Shown here: positions 10,029-18,748 of the stretch, piece after piece
Position numbering within the stretch: the stretch's first letter is position 1
Layout: the number at the start of each line of letters is the position of its first letter
Assembly (NCBI GenBank): GCA_963700735.1
Contig: CAVOYR010000003.1
Coordinates: 124,001-188,000, forward strand
Length of the DNA: 64,000 nt
Source: Anderseniella sp963700735
GTDB taxonomy: Bacteria; Pseudomonadota; Alphaproteobacteria; Rhizobiales; Aestuariivirgaceae
Direction of reading: 5' to 3'
Notes under the pieces: model-generated
The model's database searches: none
What the model saw: the letters and a program-made list of their open reading frames with translations, nothing else
What the model was told of the DNA's origin: nothing
Program-made: the position numbers and the translations under genes

Positions 10029-10955
10029 ATGGCTGGCCCGTTCAAGCCCGCACCTGTTGCCTTCATGGGGGCGAGCACCATCGGCAGCCCTGAAGGTGCC
10101 GATGCCGTGGTGTTTGGCGCCCCGCACGGAACGCCCTATGCAGGCGTGCCGAACGAGCAATTTGCACTGGCACCCGACTCACTGCGCACAGCCCTCAAGG
10201 ACGACTTCGCCCTGCTGGAGCACTGGGACTTTGATTTCGGCGGTCCACTGCTCGGGTATGGCGGATTCAGGCTGGCCGATGCGGGCAACCTGGTCACGCA
10301 ATCGCAGGACGGCGCGGGCAACCGGGGGCTGATCCGGCAGGCGACGCAGGATATCGTCGCGGCCGGAGCCGTGCCGGTCATGCTGGGCGGCGACGATTCC
10401 ACGCCCATCCCGTTCTTCGAAGGCCTTGCCGCCCTGGGGCCGCTGACAATCATCCAGATCGATGCCCACATCGACTGGCGCGATGAGCGCTGGAACGAAC
10501 GGCTTGGCTTCTCCAGCACCATGCGCCGGGCATCGGAAATGCCTCACGTGGAGCGCATCGTGCAGGCCGGCATTCGCGGGCTTGGCTCGGCGCGCCGCGA
10601 GGAGGTCGAGTTCGCGCGCGACTGGGGCGCCCACATCGTAACGGCACGCGAGATCCATGAAGCCGGCATCGGCGCCGTGATGGCGCACGTGCCAGCCGGT
10701 TCCAACTGCGTCATCACGCTGGATTGCGACGGGCTGGACGCAGGCATCATGCCCGCCGTCATGTCGCCCACGCCGGGCGGTCTCAGCTACCAGCAGGCCA
10801 TTGATATCGTGGCAGCCGTGTCGTCAAAGGGCCGGATTGCGGCTTTCGACATGATCGAGTTCGTGCCGGAGCGCGATACCACTGGCACTGCAACATTCAC
10901 CGCAGCACGCATCGTTGCCAACGTGATCGGGCGGCTGGCGCGGGCGAAAGACTGA
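10029..10955 (+). CDS. Agmatinase/arginase-family ureohydrolase with an atypical first metal motif
   Basis: A 308-residue ureohydrolase-fold enzyme. The DAHIDWRD motif (Asp145, His147, Asp149) and LDCDGLD (Asp232, Asp234) supply most of the binuclear Mn2+ ligands. The usual GGDHS is GGDDS here, with Asp123 in place of the metal-binding His. FDMIEFVPERD replaces the common E-x-x-P-x-x-D block and keeps its acidic residues. Some agmatinase-like clades share GGDD, so it may act on another guanidino compound. It is the last gene of a probable three-gene unit with DUF1289 and the hexomutase. Confidence 0.82.
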   Translation: MAGPFKPAPVAFMGASTIGSPEGADAVVFGAPHGTPYAGVPNEQFALAPDSLRTALKDDFALLEHWDFDFGGPLLGYGGFRLADAGNLVTQSQDGAGNRGLIRQATQDIVAAGAVPVMLGGDDSTPIPFFEGLAALGPLTIIQIDAHIDWRDERWNERLGFSSTMRRASEMPHVERIVQAGIRGLGSARREEVEFARDWGAHIVTAREIHEAGIGAVMAHVPAGSNCVITLDCDGLDAGIMPAVMSPTPGGLSYQQAIDIVAAVSSKGRIAAFDMIEFVPERDTTGTATFTAARIVANVIGRLARAKD

Positions 10956-10974
10956 TCCGGCGGTCAATCCCGGG

Positions 10975-11397
10975 CTAGCCGTTTGGCGGCAAGCACACCA
11001 AGCCCACTGCCTCAGCAGCCTTGCGCAAACCCTTGTCCAGCGTGGCAAGCGGTACGGCTGTACGCATCGCCAGTTCCAGGTAAGCAGCATCATGGGACGT
11101 CAGCCCGTGCTTTCGTGCCAGTGCGACAATGCTCCCGATGCCTGTCTTCATGTCGCCGTCGTCGATCGTGATCGGCAAGCTTGCCAGCAACTGGAGCCGT
11201 TCGTCGGCACCGGGGGCGGTCACCCGCCCGCGCCGTTCGGCCTGAAGCAGGACGTTGGCGACCTCAAGCGGCCAAAGTGCTGGAACAATGGCACCGTGTT
11301 CAGCAACCAGCACCTGCAGGGCATCTGTGCCAGGGTTTTGCTCATCCTCGAACAGCCATGAGACCGCCACCGAGCAATCCAGCACCAGCGCGCTCAA
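10975..11397 (-). CDS. vapC: VapC-type PIN-domain ribonuclease toxin
   Basis: A 140-residue PIN domain. It starts with LVLDCSVAVSWLFEDE (first catalytic Asp), has a central acidic helix after EVANVL, and ends with LTSHDAAYLELA and LATLDKGLRKAA, giving the conserved later acidic residues. VapC toxins cleave tRNA or rRNA. It overlaps the antitoxin frame by 4 bp in the standard antitoxin-first order. All catalytic positions appear intact although the antitoxin gene is frameshifted. Confidence 0.88.
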   Translation of the reverse strand: MSALVLDCSVAVSWLFEDEQNPGTDALQVLVAEHGAIVPALWPLEVANVLLQAERRGRVTAPGADERLQLLASLPITIDDGDMKTGIGSIVALARKHGLTSHDAAYLELAMRTAVPLATLDKGLRKAAEAVGLVCLPPNG

Positions 11398-11634
11398 CGG
11401 CGCCCCTCATCACGCAAGGTTTTCCAGTCGAGGCCGTCGAGACGGGTTTGCACTCGAAGCGCATTCAGCTTGTCGAAGGTTGCCCTGGCAGCGTCAGCGG
11501 GAACACGGTTGGCAGGAACCAGTTTCGCGATGGGCACCCCGCGCCGGGTGATCAGGATTTCCTCACCCTGGCGTGCCAGCTCCAGCAGCATCAGACAGAT
11601 GCGTCTTGGCTTCGAATGCTCCGACTTCTTTCAC
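11394..11634 (-). pseudogene. Phd/YefM-type antitoxin gene with a one-base frameshift
   Basis: Read from a GTG at 11634 the frame gives VKEVGAFEAKTHLS, the exact opening of Phd-family antitoxins, up to about 11593. One extra base (C at 11592 on the plus strand) then shifts the frame. The downstream frame resumes with MLLELARQGEEILITRRG, the standard continuation with no residues missing. The C-terminal half through the toxin-contacting tail is intact. Either the antitoxin lacks its DNA-binding N-terminus in vivo, starting at the internal ATG at 11591, or the base is a sequence error. Cotranscribed with the VapC gene. Confidence 0.8.
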
Positions 11635-11760
11635 GCACGTATCCAATCAACCAGTTTATCAACCAGTTGAATATAGCAGCCGTCATGATTCAGTTCAATG
11701 CCGGCAGGGCCAGACCGCCCGTGCCAGCAGGGGCGCAAACCCTCCCTGCCGTAAGTTGCC

Positions 11761-12658
11761 CTAATGCAGGATCTGGCTGAGGAACAGCCGGGTGCGGTCC
11801 GACTTCGGGTTGGAGAAGAATTCTTCCGGTTCGTTCTGCTCGACGATCTGGCCCTGGTCCATGAATATGACGCGGTTGGCCACCTGGCGGGCAAAGCCCA
11901 TCTCGTGGGTCACGCACAACATGGTCATGCCGCTTTCAGCCAGGTCGACCATTACCTCGAGCACTTCCTTGATCATTTCCGGATCAAGCGCGGAGGTCGG
12001 CTCATCGAACAGCATGATGCGCGGGTTCATGCACAGTGACCGCGCGATGGCGACGCGCTGCTGCTGGCCGCCGGACAGCTGGCCGGGATACTTCTGCGCC
12101 TGCTCGGGGATTTTGACCTTCTCGAGAAACTGCATCGCCACCTTCTCGGCTTCCTTCTTGGGCATCTTGCGGACCCAGATCGGGCGCGAGCGTGCAGTTT
12201 TCCATGATCGTCAGGTGCGGAAACAGATTGAAGTGCTGGAACACCATGCCCACTTCGCGGCGGATCTCGTCGATCTTTTTCAGGTCATCGGTCAGCTCGA
12301 TGCCGTCGACGACGATCTTGCCCTTCTGGTGTTCCTCCAGCCGGTTGATGCAACGGATCAGCGTGGACTTGCCCGAGCCCGAAGGCCCGCAAATGACGAT
12401 GCGTTCGCCGCGATAGACCGTCAGATCGATGTCACGCAGTACGTGAAAGTCGCCGTACCACTTGTTCATGCTGGCGATCTGGATGGCCACGTCATCGCTC
12501 ACCCGCATGGCATTGGAGGCCTCGGCCTGCTTGGCGCTCAGTGCCTTTGATGCAGCCGACGCCTGCGATTTCGCGGCAGGTGCAGCAGCCTTGCCGGCGG
12601 CAGGCGTCTTCGCAGCCGCTTTTTTTGCCGGTGCTTTTTTGGTGGTTGCCTTGGCCAT
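11761..12658 (-). CDS. aapP: General L-amino-acid ABC transporter ATPase AapP (one-base frameshift)
   Basis: The N-terminal part has Walker A GPSGSGKST, Q-loop VFQHFNLFPH, and ends with MENCTLAP. After one extra base in the GGG run at 12182-12184 (plus strand) the other frame continues as IWVRKMPKKEAEK with signature LSGGQQQRVAIARSL, Walker B IMLFDEPTSALD and the H-loop. The joined protein is a complete AapP energising amino-acid uptake. The ATG at 12658 gives a lysine/alanine-rich extension of about 50 residues before the usual family start (MRVSDDVAIQIA). It is the last gene of aapJQMP. The indel may be a sequencing error. Confidence 0.85.
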
Positions 12659-12684
12659 GATCGGGTCCTGTCGTTCGTGAAGGG

Positions 12685-14006
12685 TTAGCGTTTGTGACCG
12701 GTGTCGAGCCTGCGCTCCATGAACATGGAGTAGCGCGACATGGCGAAACAGAAGATCCAGAAGATGACGGCCGCAGTGACAAGGCCGGTCGAATTGGTCT
12801 GCGGTGCTGCCCATTGCTGGTCGGTGTTGGCGGCGCGGATGATCAGCAGCAGGTCATACAGCCCGATAATGCCCACCAGCATGGTGTCCTTGAACAGGCC
12901 GATGAAGGTGTTGACGATGCCGGGGATCACCAGCTTCAGCGCCTGCGGCAGGGTGATCAGGCCCATGGTCTGCCAGAAGGTGAGGCCCAGCGCCTGGGCC
13001 GCTTCGTCTGGCCCTTGGGAATGGCCTGCAGGCCACCGCGCACCACTTCGGCCATGTAGGCGGCCGAGAACAGCGTCACGCCGATCAGTGCGCGCAGCAA
13101 CTTGTCGAAATTGGTGCCTTCCGGCAGGAACAGCGGCAGCACCACCGAGGCCATGAACAGCACGGTGATCAGCGGCACGCCGCGCCACAGCTCGATGAAG
13201 GCCACCGAGAACAGTTTCACCACCGGCATGTTGGACCGCCGCCCCAGCGCCAGCAGGATGCCCAGCGGCAGCGATGCCACGATGCCCGTCACCGCAATGA
13301 CGAGGGTCAGCATCAGCCCGCCCCACTTGTCGGTTTCCACGTGCGACAGGCCGAAGTCGATGGACAGGATGAGCAGCAGCGCAGCCATGACCGCCGCAAG
13401 ACCACCGGCCACATAAAGCGCCAGCTTCGGTTCGATGATCTTGGCCACGAACCCCAGGAACAGCACCGGCACGGCAATCAGCGCCACGAAGATGACAGTG
13501 GCGAGCCACACGTCCTCGTTGATGTCGAAATGTCCGCCCGACAGCATGATCAGCGTGAAGACGGGGTAGATGGCCAGCAGGAAAATGATATTTGCGCGCT
13601 TGTACGGCAGCGACGGCATAAGCACCGGCACCAGCGCCAGCACACCGACGATGGCCACGATGTCGGGCCGCCAACGCTGGTCGATGGGGTAGAAGCCGTA
13701 CATCCACTGGCCGAACTTGGCCCGCGCCATGGCCCAGCAGGCGCCATCTTGCCGGCCTTCGCCGACGCAGGCTTCACGGTCAGTGCCGGTCCAGACTGCC
13801 TTGACGAAGCTCCAGTCGATGGTGTCCCACACCAGGATGGAGACGATGTACAGCAGCACCAGCGTGACAATGGCCTGGAACGGCGTGGGCACGAGGTTCT
13901 CGCGCATCCAGCCCATCAGCCCTTGCGTGCTGGCCGGCGGCGGCAAGGCCGGCGCTTCCTTGGTGCGGACGTAGGCGAGCGACGCTTCTGAGTGAAGTTC
14001 TGACAT
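12685..14006 (-). CDS. aapM: General L-amino-acid ABC transporter permease AapM (one-base frameshift)
   Basis: From the ATG at 14006 the frame gives the AapM N-terminus, several membrane segments and the periplasmic loop typical of this long permease, up to RGGLQAIPKGQT. A base appears to be missing near 13003-13007, after which the next frame continues with EAAQALGLTFWQTMGLI, the EAA loop that docks on the ATPase, and the last membrane segments to YSMFMERRLDTGHKR. The intact product would be about 440 residues. It lies 3 bp after aapQ and 26 bp before aapP. Confidence 0.85.
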
Positions 14007-14009
14007 CGG

Positions 14010-15395
14010 CTATCTCTCCACCAGCTTCATCGTCGAGTTGAACCAGTTCATGAATGCCGAGGTGAGCAGCGAGGTGGTCAGGTAGACCGCCATCCAGATG
14101 CCGATGACCTCGATGGCCTGGCCGGTCTGGTTGAGCACGGTGCCGCCGGTGGACACCAGGTCCGGGAAACCGATCGCCACTGCCAGCGAGGAGTTCTTGG
14201 TCAGGTTGAGGTACTGCGAGGCCAGTGGCGGAATGATCACGCGCATGGCCTGCGGCACCACCACCAGGCGCAGCGTCGGATTGGGCCTGAGGCCCAGCGC
14301 ACTGGAGGCCTCGGTCTGGCCCTTCGACACCGCAAGGATGCCTGCACGCACGATCTCTGCGATGAAGGCCCCGGTGTAGACCGCAAGCGACAGGAACAGC
14401 GCCCAGAACTCGATGACCAGGTTGGCCCCGCCGCGGAAGTTGAAGCCTGAAAGTTCCGGGTAATCCAGCGAGACGGGCGCGCCGATGATGAAGTAGGCCA
14501 GCAGTGGCACCCCGAGGATCATGGCAATCGCCGTCAGGAAAACCGGAAACTGCTGACCGGTTTCCGCCTGGCGCTTCTTCGCCCAGCGGCGCACGAGGAA
14601 CGCCCCAACGATGGCGGCAACGAAGGCAACCGCGATCATCCAGGCTCCTTCGCCCCAGATCGGGCTTGGCACCACGATGCCGCGGTTGGACAGGAAGATG
14701 CCCATCGGCACGAACTTGACCACCTGCCAGCCAAGCTCCGTGATGGCCGCCCACCCGGCAACCACGGCGGCAATGAAGCCCACCGTCAGCGCAAGGCGGG
14801 CGATCGCGTGCTGAAACGTGTGGAACAGACGGTTCAGCAGCCAGAACCCGCCGACCAGCACGGGCAGCATGATGATGAGGCCGGCCGAGGGGTAAGGTAT
14901 GCCCAGTTCCGGCGCATTGCGCGGGTTCGGCAGGGCGCCCAGCACCACGATGTACCAGATGAACATCTGGATCAGCAGCGGCACGTTGCGAATGATCTCG
15001 ATGTAGACTTCGGCGACCTTGGACACGAGCCAGTTCTTTGACAGGCGCATCACGCCGGCGACGAACCCGATGATGGTCGCCGCGATGATGCCGAAGAAGG
15101 CGACCATCAGCGTATTGAGCAGCCCGACCATGATGGCATCGCCATAGGTCGAGGTTTCGCTGTACTGGATCAGCGTCTGGGAAATGTCGAAGCCGGCGGT
15201 TGTTTCGAGGAAGCCGAAGCCGGACGCAATGTTGGCGCGGGCGAGGTTGGCAATGGTATTCTGGACAATCTGCCAGACCAGGAACACCACAACGACGATC
15301 AGGATCGCCTGTATGGCGATGGATCGCACACGAGGATCATTGAAAAAGGCGACCTTCGGCGGGCCGTCCTGATCACTTCCGGAAATGACGCTCAT
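14010..15395 (-). CDS. aapQ: General L-amino-acid ABC transporter permease AapQ
   Basis: A 461-residue polar-amino-acid permease with about eight membrane segments. It has the unusually long insertion between the first and later segments that marks AapQ/BztB, and the EAA loop SKGQTEASSALGL near residue 360. The start at 15395 gives MSVISGSDQDGPPKVAFFND, the common AapQ beginning; the longer open frame has no family match. It forms the membrane channel with AapM and is separated from aapJ by 270 bp holding a strong hairpin, an arrangement that usually makes permease expression lower than that of the binding protein. Confidence 0.93.
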   Translation of the reverse strand: MSVISGSDQDGPPKVAFFNDPRVRSIAIQAILIVVVVFLVWQIVQNTIANLARANIASGFGFLETTAGFDISQTLIQYSETSTYGDAIMVGLLNTLMVAFFGIIAATIIGFVAGVMRLSKNWLVSKVAEVYIEIIRNVPLLIQMFIWYIVVLGALPNPRNAPELGIPYPSAGLIIMLPVLVGGFWLLNRLFHTFQHAIARLALTVGFIAAVVAGWAAITELGWQVVKFVPMGIFLSNRGIVVPSPIWGEGAWMIAVAFVAAIVGAFLVRRWAKKRQAETGQQFPVFLTAIAMILGVPLLAYFIIGAPVSLDYPELSGFNFRGGANLVIEFWALFLSLAVYTGAFIAEIVRAGILAVSKGQTEASSALGLRPNPTLRLVVVPQAMRVIIPPLASQYLNLTKNSSLAVAIGFPDLVSTGGTVLNQTGQAIEVIGIWMAVYLTTSLLTSAFMNWFNSTMKLVER

Positions 15396-15625
15396 GCGCT
15401 TGCCTTCACCCAGCTGCAGCGCGCGCGGAACTTCGGAACACTTTTTATACGCCCCGGCGCGAACTGCCGTTTCACCCGACCCAAAACCTGTCCGCAACGT
15501 CATTGGCAACGCGCAGTGGACAAGCAACCCCAGGGTCACATCTCGTTGGCACCGGTCTTCATTGCCGGCTGTTCAGTAAAAACCCACTCGTCTTGGAAAA
15601 TTGTCTGCTCGAAAAGGTACCAAGA

Positions 15626-15653
15626 CCGTCCGGCAGAAACACCTGCCGGACGG
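15626..15653 (-). terminator. Intercistronic hairpin between aapJ and aapQ (attenuator or mRNA-stabilising stem)
   Basis: A perfect 11-bp GC-rich stem (15626-15636 with 15643-15653, arm CCGTCCGGCAG) has a 6-nt loop and lies 13 nt after the aapJ stop. Only a short TTTT follows on the minus strand, so it is more likely a partial terminator/3'-end stabiliser than a full stop. Confidence 0.7.
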
Positions 15654-15666
15654 GTGCAATGGTTGC

Positions 15667-16689
15667 TTAGCGCACGGGCGGTGCGTACTGGATGCCGCCC
15701 TTGTTCCACAGCGCGTTGACGCCACGGCCGATCTTCAGGTTGGTGTCGGGACCAACGTTGCGATCGAAGATTTCGCCGTAGTTGCCGGTGGCCTTGATGG
15801 CCTTGGCAGCCCAGTCGTTCTCCAGGCCGATACCCTTGCCGAAATCGCCTTCAGCACCGAGCAGGCGGCGGATTTCAGGGTTGGTCGAGTTGGCCATCAT
15901 GTCATCGACGTTGGCCTTGGTCACGCCGAGTTCTTCAGCGTTGAGCAGTGCGAAGTAGGTCCACTTCACCACGTTGAACCATGCGTCATCGCCCTGGCGC
16001 ACCACGGGGCCGAGCGGCTCCTTGGAGATGATTTCCGGCAGAACGACGTTCTCGTCCGGGTTCTTCAGCTTGAGGCGCTCTGCATACAGGCCCGACTGGT
16101 CGGTGGTGAACACGTCGCAACGGCCGGAGTCGTAGGCCGCGATCACTTCGTCAGCCTTCTCGAACGCAACGACTTCGTACTTCATGTTGTTGGCACGGAA
16201 GTAGTCGGCGAGGTTCAGTTCGGTGGTGGTACCGGTCTGGGTGCAGACCGAAGCGCCGTCCAGCTTGAGGGCGGAGTTGACGCCGAGCGCCTTCTTCACC
16301 ATGAAACCCTGGCCGTCGTAATAGGTCACGCCGGCGAACACGAGGCCGAGCGATGTGTCGCGGCCCATGGTCCAGGTGGTGTTGCGCGACAGGATGTCGA
16401 TTTCGCCGGACTGCAGGGCGGTGAAGCGCTCCTTGGCGGACAGCGGGGTGAACTTCACCTTCTCGCCGTCACCGAATACGGCTGCTGCCACTGCACGGCA
16501 GAAGTCGACGTCGAGGCCGGTCCAGTTGTTCTTGTCGTCTGGGTTGGAGAAGCCGATCAGGCCCTGGCTCACACCACACTGGATGAAGCCCTTGCTCTTG
16601 ACATCATCAAGAGTTGCGGCCGACGCAGCCGTGGTAGCGGCAATCGACACCGCTGCACCGAGTGCAAGCGAAAGCAACGAACGTTTCAT
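15667..16689 (-). CDS. aapJ: General L-amino-acid ABC transporter periplasmic binding protein AapJ
   Basis: A 340-residue periplasmic protein from the ATG at 16689. It has a Sec signal peptide of about 23 residues ending ASA-ATLDDV, then a family-3 solute-binding fold (GVSQGLIGFSNPDD, DVDFCRAVAAAVFGD, TWTMGRDTS, CTQTGTTTELNLADY, GRCDVFTTDQSGLYAER). The sequence is close to rhizobial AapJ, which delivers a broad range of L-amino acids to AapQMP. An AAGGAAA precedes the start by about 6 nt. It is the first gene of aapJQMP and is divergent from metC. Confidence 0.95.
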   Translation of the reverse strand: MKRSLLSLALGAAVSIAATTAASAATLDDVKSKGFIQCGVSQGLIGFSNPDDKNNWTGLDVDFCRAVAAAVFGDGEKVKFTPLSAKERFTALQSGEIDILSRNTTWTMGRDTSLGLVFAGVTYYDGQGFMVKKALGVNSALKLDGASVCTQTGTTTELNLADYFRANNMKYEVVAFEKADEVIAAYDSGRCDVFTTDQSGLYAERLKLKNPDENVVLPEIISKEPLGPVVRQGDDAWFNVVKWTYFALLNAEELGVTKANVDDMMANSTNPEIRRLLGAEGDFGKGIGLENDWAAKAIKATGNYGEIFDRNVGPDTNLKIGRGVNALWNKGGIQYAPPVR

Positions 16690-16992
16690 GTTGTTTTTCC
16701 TTTGGTAGCTTGTTGTGACGGTCTCATCAGACGAGGCAGACTGCACGTAAGGTAGGTCATCTTGCCGGTTGCGAGCACCGGCAAGCGTTGAGGTACCAAT
16801 GCCCCCGGCATGATCACCGTCCATCAGGATTTCAAGTATTACTCCCTGAACGCACGGCAATTGCCGTGCGACCAGACTTTATCCTGCTTAATTTCACATG
16901 CCGGTCAAGCGCCGCCTGAAAAAATTCGACAATTCGAAGTCTGCACGGGTAAACAATCGGCAATATCACATCATCCAGCGGGATCGGGTTCC
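16690..16992. other. Divergent aapJ/metC control region (about 300 bp, no gene)
   Basis: It holds the aapJ leader with a 9-bp hairpin (16761-16769 with 16777-16785, arm CTTGCCGGT) and a perfect 20-bp palindrome at 16851-16870. No coding potential was seen. Confidence 0.6.
16851..16870. promoter_or_regulatory. Perfect 20-bp palindrome between aapJ and metC
   Basis: Half-site CGCACGGCAA is followed directly by its reverse complement TTGCCGTGCG with no spacer. It lies 162 bp from the aapJ start and 123 bp from the metC start. Dyad length and position fit a dimeric-regulator site, or a cruciform/terminator-like element. I do not recognise the motif. Confidence 0.5.
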
Positions 16993-18174
16993 ATGAAGAA
17001 AGATGAAGGCTCTGTGACGGCCCGGCGGCCAGCCACAACGCTTGTCACGGCGGGCCGGCAATATACCGAGCACGGCATCGTAAACCCTGGCGTCTACCAC
17101 GCCTCGACCATCCTGTACCCGAGTGCCGATGCGTTGCGGGCGCACAACCAGCCCTACACCTACGGCCGCAAGGGCACGCCCACCTCGCGCGCGCTGGAAG
17201 ACACGATCGCCGCGCTTGAGGGCGGTCATGCCTGCAAGGTCACGCCGTCGGGTCTGGCCGCGATATCGTCGGTGATGATGGCGTTCCTGAACACCGGCGA
17301 CCATGTGCTGATCACCGACAGCGCCTACCGGCCAACCAGGTCGCTGGCCAACGGACTGCTTGCGCGCATGGGCATCGAGACCAGCTTCTACGATCCCGGC
17401 ATTGGCGCCGGCATCGCCGGCCTGATGCGGCCGAACACGAAGCTGGTTTTCACCGAAAGCCCCGGTTCGCAAACCTTCGAGGTGCAGGACATCCCGGCAA
17501 TTGCGAAGGCAGCCCACGCCGCCGGGGCGCTGGTCGCCATCGACAACACATGGAGCGCGGGTCACTACTTCAAGGCGTTCGAGCATGGCTGCGACATCTC
17601 CCTGCAGGCCGCCACCAAATATCTCGTCGGCCATTCAGACTGCATGATGGGTTGCGTCACGGTCAGCCAGGAGCACTGGCCCCGCTACAAGGACACATAC
17701 GAGGAGATGGGCCTGTTTGCCGGGCCAGATGACATGTACCTCACCCTGCGCGGCATCCGCACGCTGGACGTCAGGCTTGAACGGCACATGAAGTCGGGGC
17801 TTGCGATCGCCGGGTGGCTGCAATCCCGGGACGAAGTTGCCGAGGTGCTGCATCCGGGCCTGCCGGGTGCGCCGGGTCACGATCTGTGGAAGCGAGACTT
17901 CACTGGCGCCAGCGGGCTGTTCGGCTTCATCCTGAAGGATGACCGGCAGGCAAACGTCGATGCATTCCTCAATTCGCTGCAACTGTTCGGCATGGGATTC
18001 TCCTGGGGCGGGTTCGAGAGCCTTGCAATTCCCTGCGACGTAACCACCTACAGGACTGCGACCACGTGGGAACGCCCCGGCCAGATCATCCGCCTGCACA
18101 TCGGGCTGGAGGCCGTCGAAGACCTCAAGGACGATCTGGAAGCAGGCTTCAGGGCCATGGCCGCGGCGGGCTGA
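16993..18174 (+). CDS. metC: Cystathionine beta-lyase (Cys/Met-metabolism PLP enzyme)
   Basis: A 393-residue PLP enzyme that cleaves cystathionine to homocysteine in methionine synthesis. Landmarks are YGRKGTPTSRALE, TPSGLAAISSVMMAF, the cofactor region SPGSQTFEVQD, AIDNTW, and the Schiff-base Lys in QAATKYLVGHSD. The C-terminal FSWGGFESLAIPCD-type segment fits MetC more than cystathionine gamma-synthase. The start at 16993 is preferred because the open frame upstream runs through the palindromic control region. CreA follows 31 bp later. Confidence 0.9.
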   Translation: MKKDEGSVTARRPATTLVTAGRQYTEHGIVNPGVYHASTILYPSADALRAHNQPYTYGRKGTPTSRALEDTIAALEGGHACKVTPSGLAAISSVMMAFLNTGDHVLITDSAYRPTRSLANGLLARMGIETSFYDPGIGAGIAGLMRPNTKLVFTESPGSQTFEVQDIPAIAKAAHAAGALVAIDNTWSAGHYFKAFEHGCDISLQAATKYLVGHSDCMMGCVTVSQEHWPRYKDTYEEMGLFAGPDDMYLTLRGIRTLDVRLERHMKSGLAIAGWLQSRDEVAEVLHPGLPGAPGHDLWKRDFTGASGLFGFILKDDRQANVDAFLNSLQLFGMGFSWGGFESLAIPCDVTTYRTATTWERPGQIIRLHIGLEAVEDLKDDLEAGFRAMAAAG

Positions 18175-18205
18175 TCCGCCGGCGGCAATCAGGAGACCGT
18201 TTGCA

Positions 18206-18748
18206 ATGCTTGACCTACCGCGCCGTTTCGTGCCTGCCGCGTTTGCGGCTGTTGCCGTGCTTGCATCACTGGTGGCAGGTGCGGTCTCTGCCACCGCTGC
18301 CGAGGATGATCCGGAGCTGATCTTCAAGAAGTCGACCGTGTTCCGGCTGCTGTCACCCGATGCAAAGCTGGCGGTCTACGCGCTGGATGATCCGCTTGTC
18401 AGCGGCGTCGCATGCCATTTCACCATTCCCGAGATCGGCGGCTGGAAAGGCTGGGCCGGATTTGCCGAAGAGCGGTCTGAAGTGTCGCTTGCCTGCCGCC
18501 AGGTTGGCCCGGTCGAGTTCAAGGGCAAGTTCGAGCAGGGCGACGAGATGTACCGCCAGCGCCGCTCGCTGTTCTTCAAGAAGATGCAGATCGTGCGCGG
18601 CTGCGATGCCGAACGCAACACGCTGGTCTACCTGGTCTACTCCGACCGCATCATCGAGGGCTCACCCCAGAACTCCACCTCCACGGTGCCGATCATGCCG
18701 TGGGGCAACAACCCGGCACCACGGTGTTCGGACTTCATGGAGAAATGA
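18206..18748 (+). CDS. creA: CreA-family periplasmic protein
   Basis: A 180-residue exported protein with a Sec signal peptide (cleavage about residue 33, after ATA) followed by the conserved CreA body. That body includes DDPLVSGVACHFT, EERSEVSLACRQVGPV, a cysteine pair, RNTLVYLVYSDRIIEGSPQNS and STVPIMPW. Function of CreA is unknown in any organism. The stop overlaps the next gene's ATG (ATGA), so it is translationally coupled to the quinone reductase. Confidence 0.88.
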   Translation: MLDLPRRFVPAAFAAVAVLASLVAGAVSATAAEDDPELIFKKSTVFRLLSPDAKLAVYALDDPLVSGVACHFTIPEIGGWKGWAGFAEERSEVSLACRQVGPVEFKGKFEQGDEMYRQRRSLFFKKMQIVRGCDAERNTLVYLVYSDRIIEGSPQNSTSTVPIMPWGNNPAPRCSDFMEK

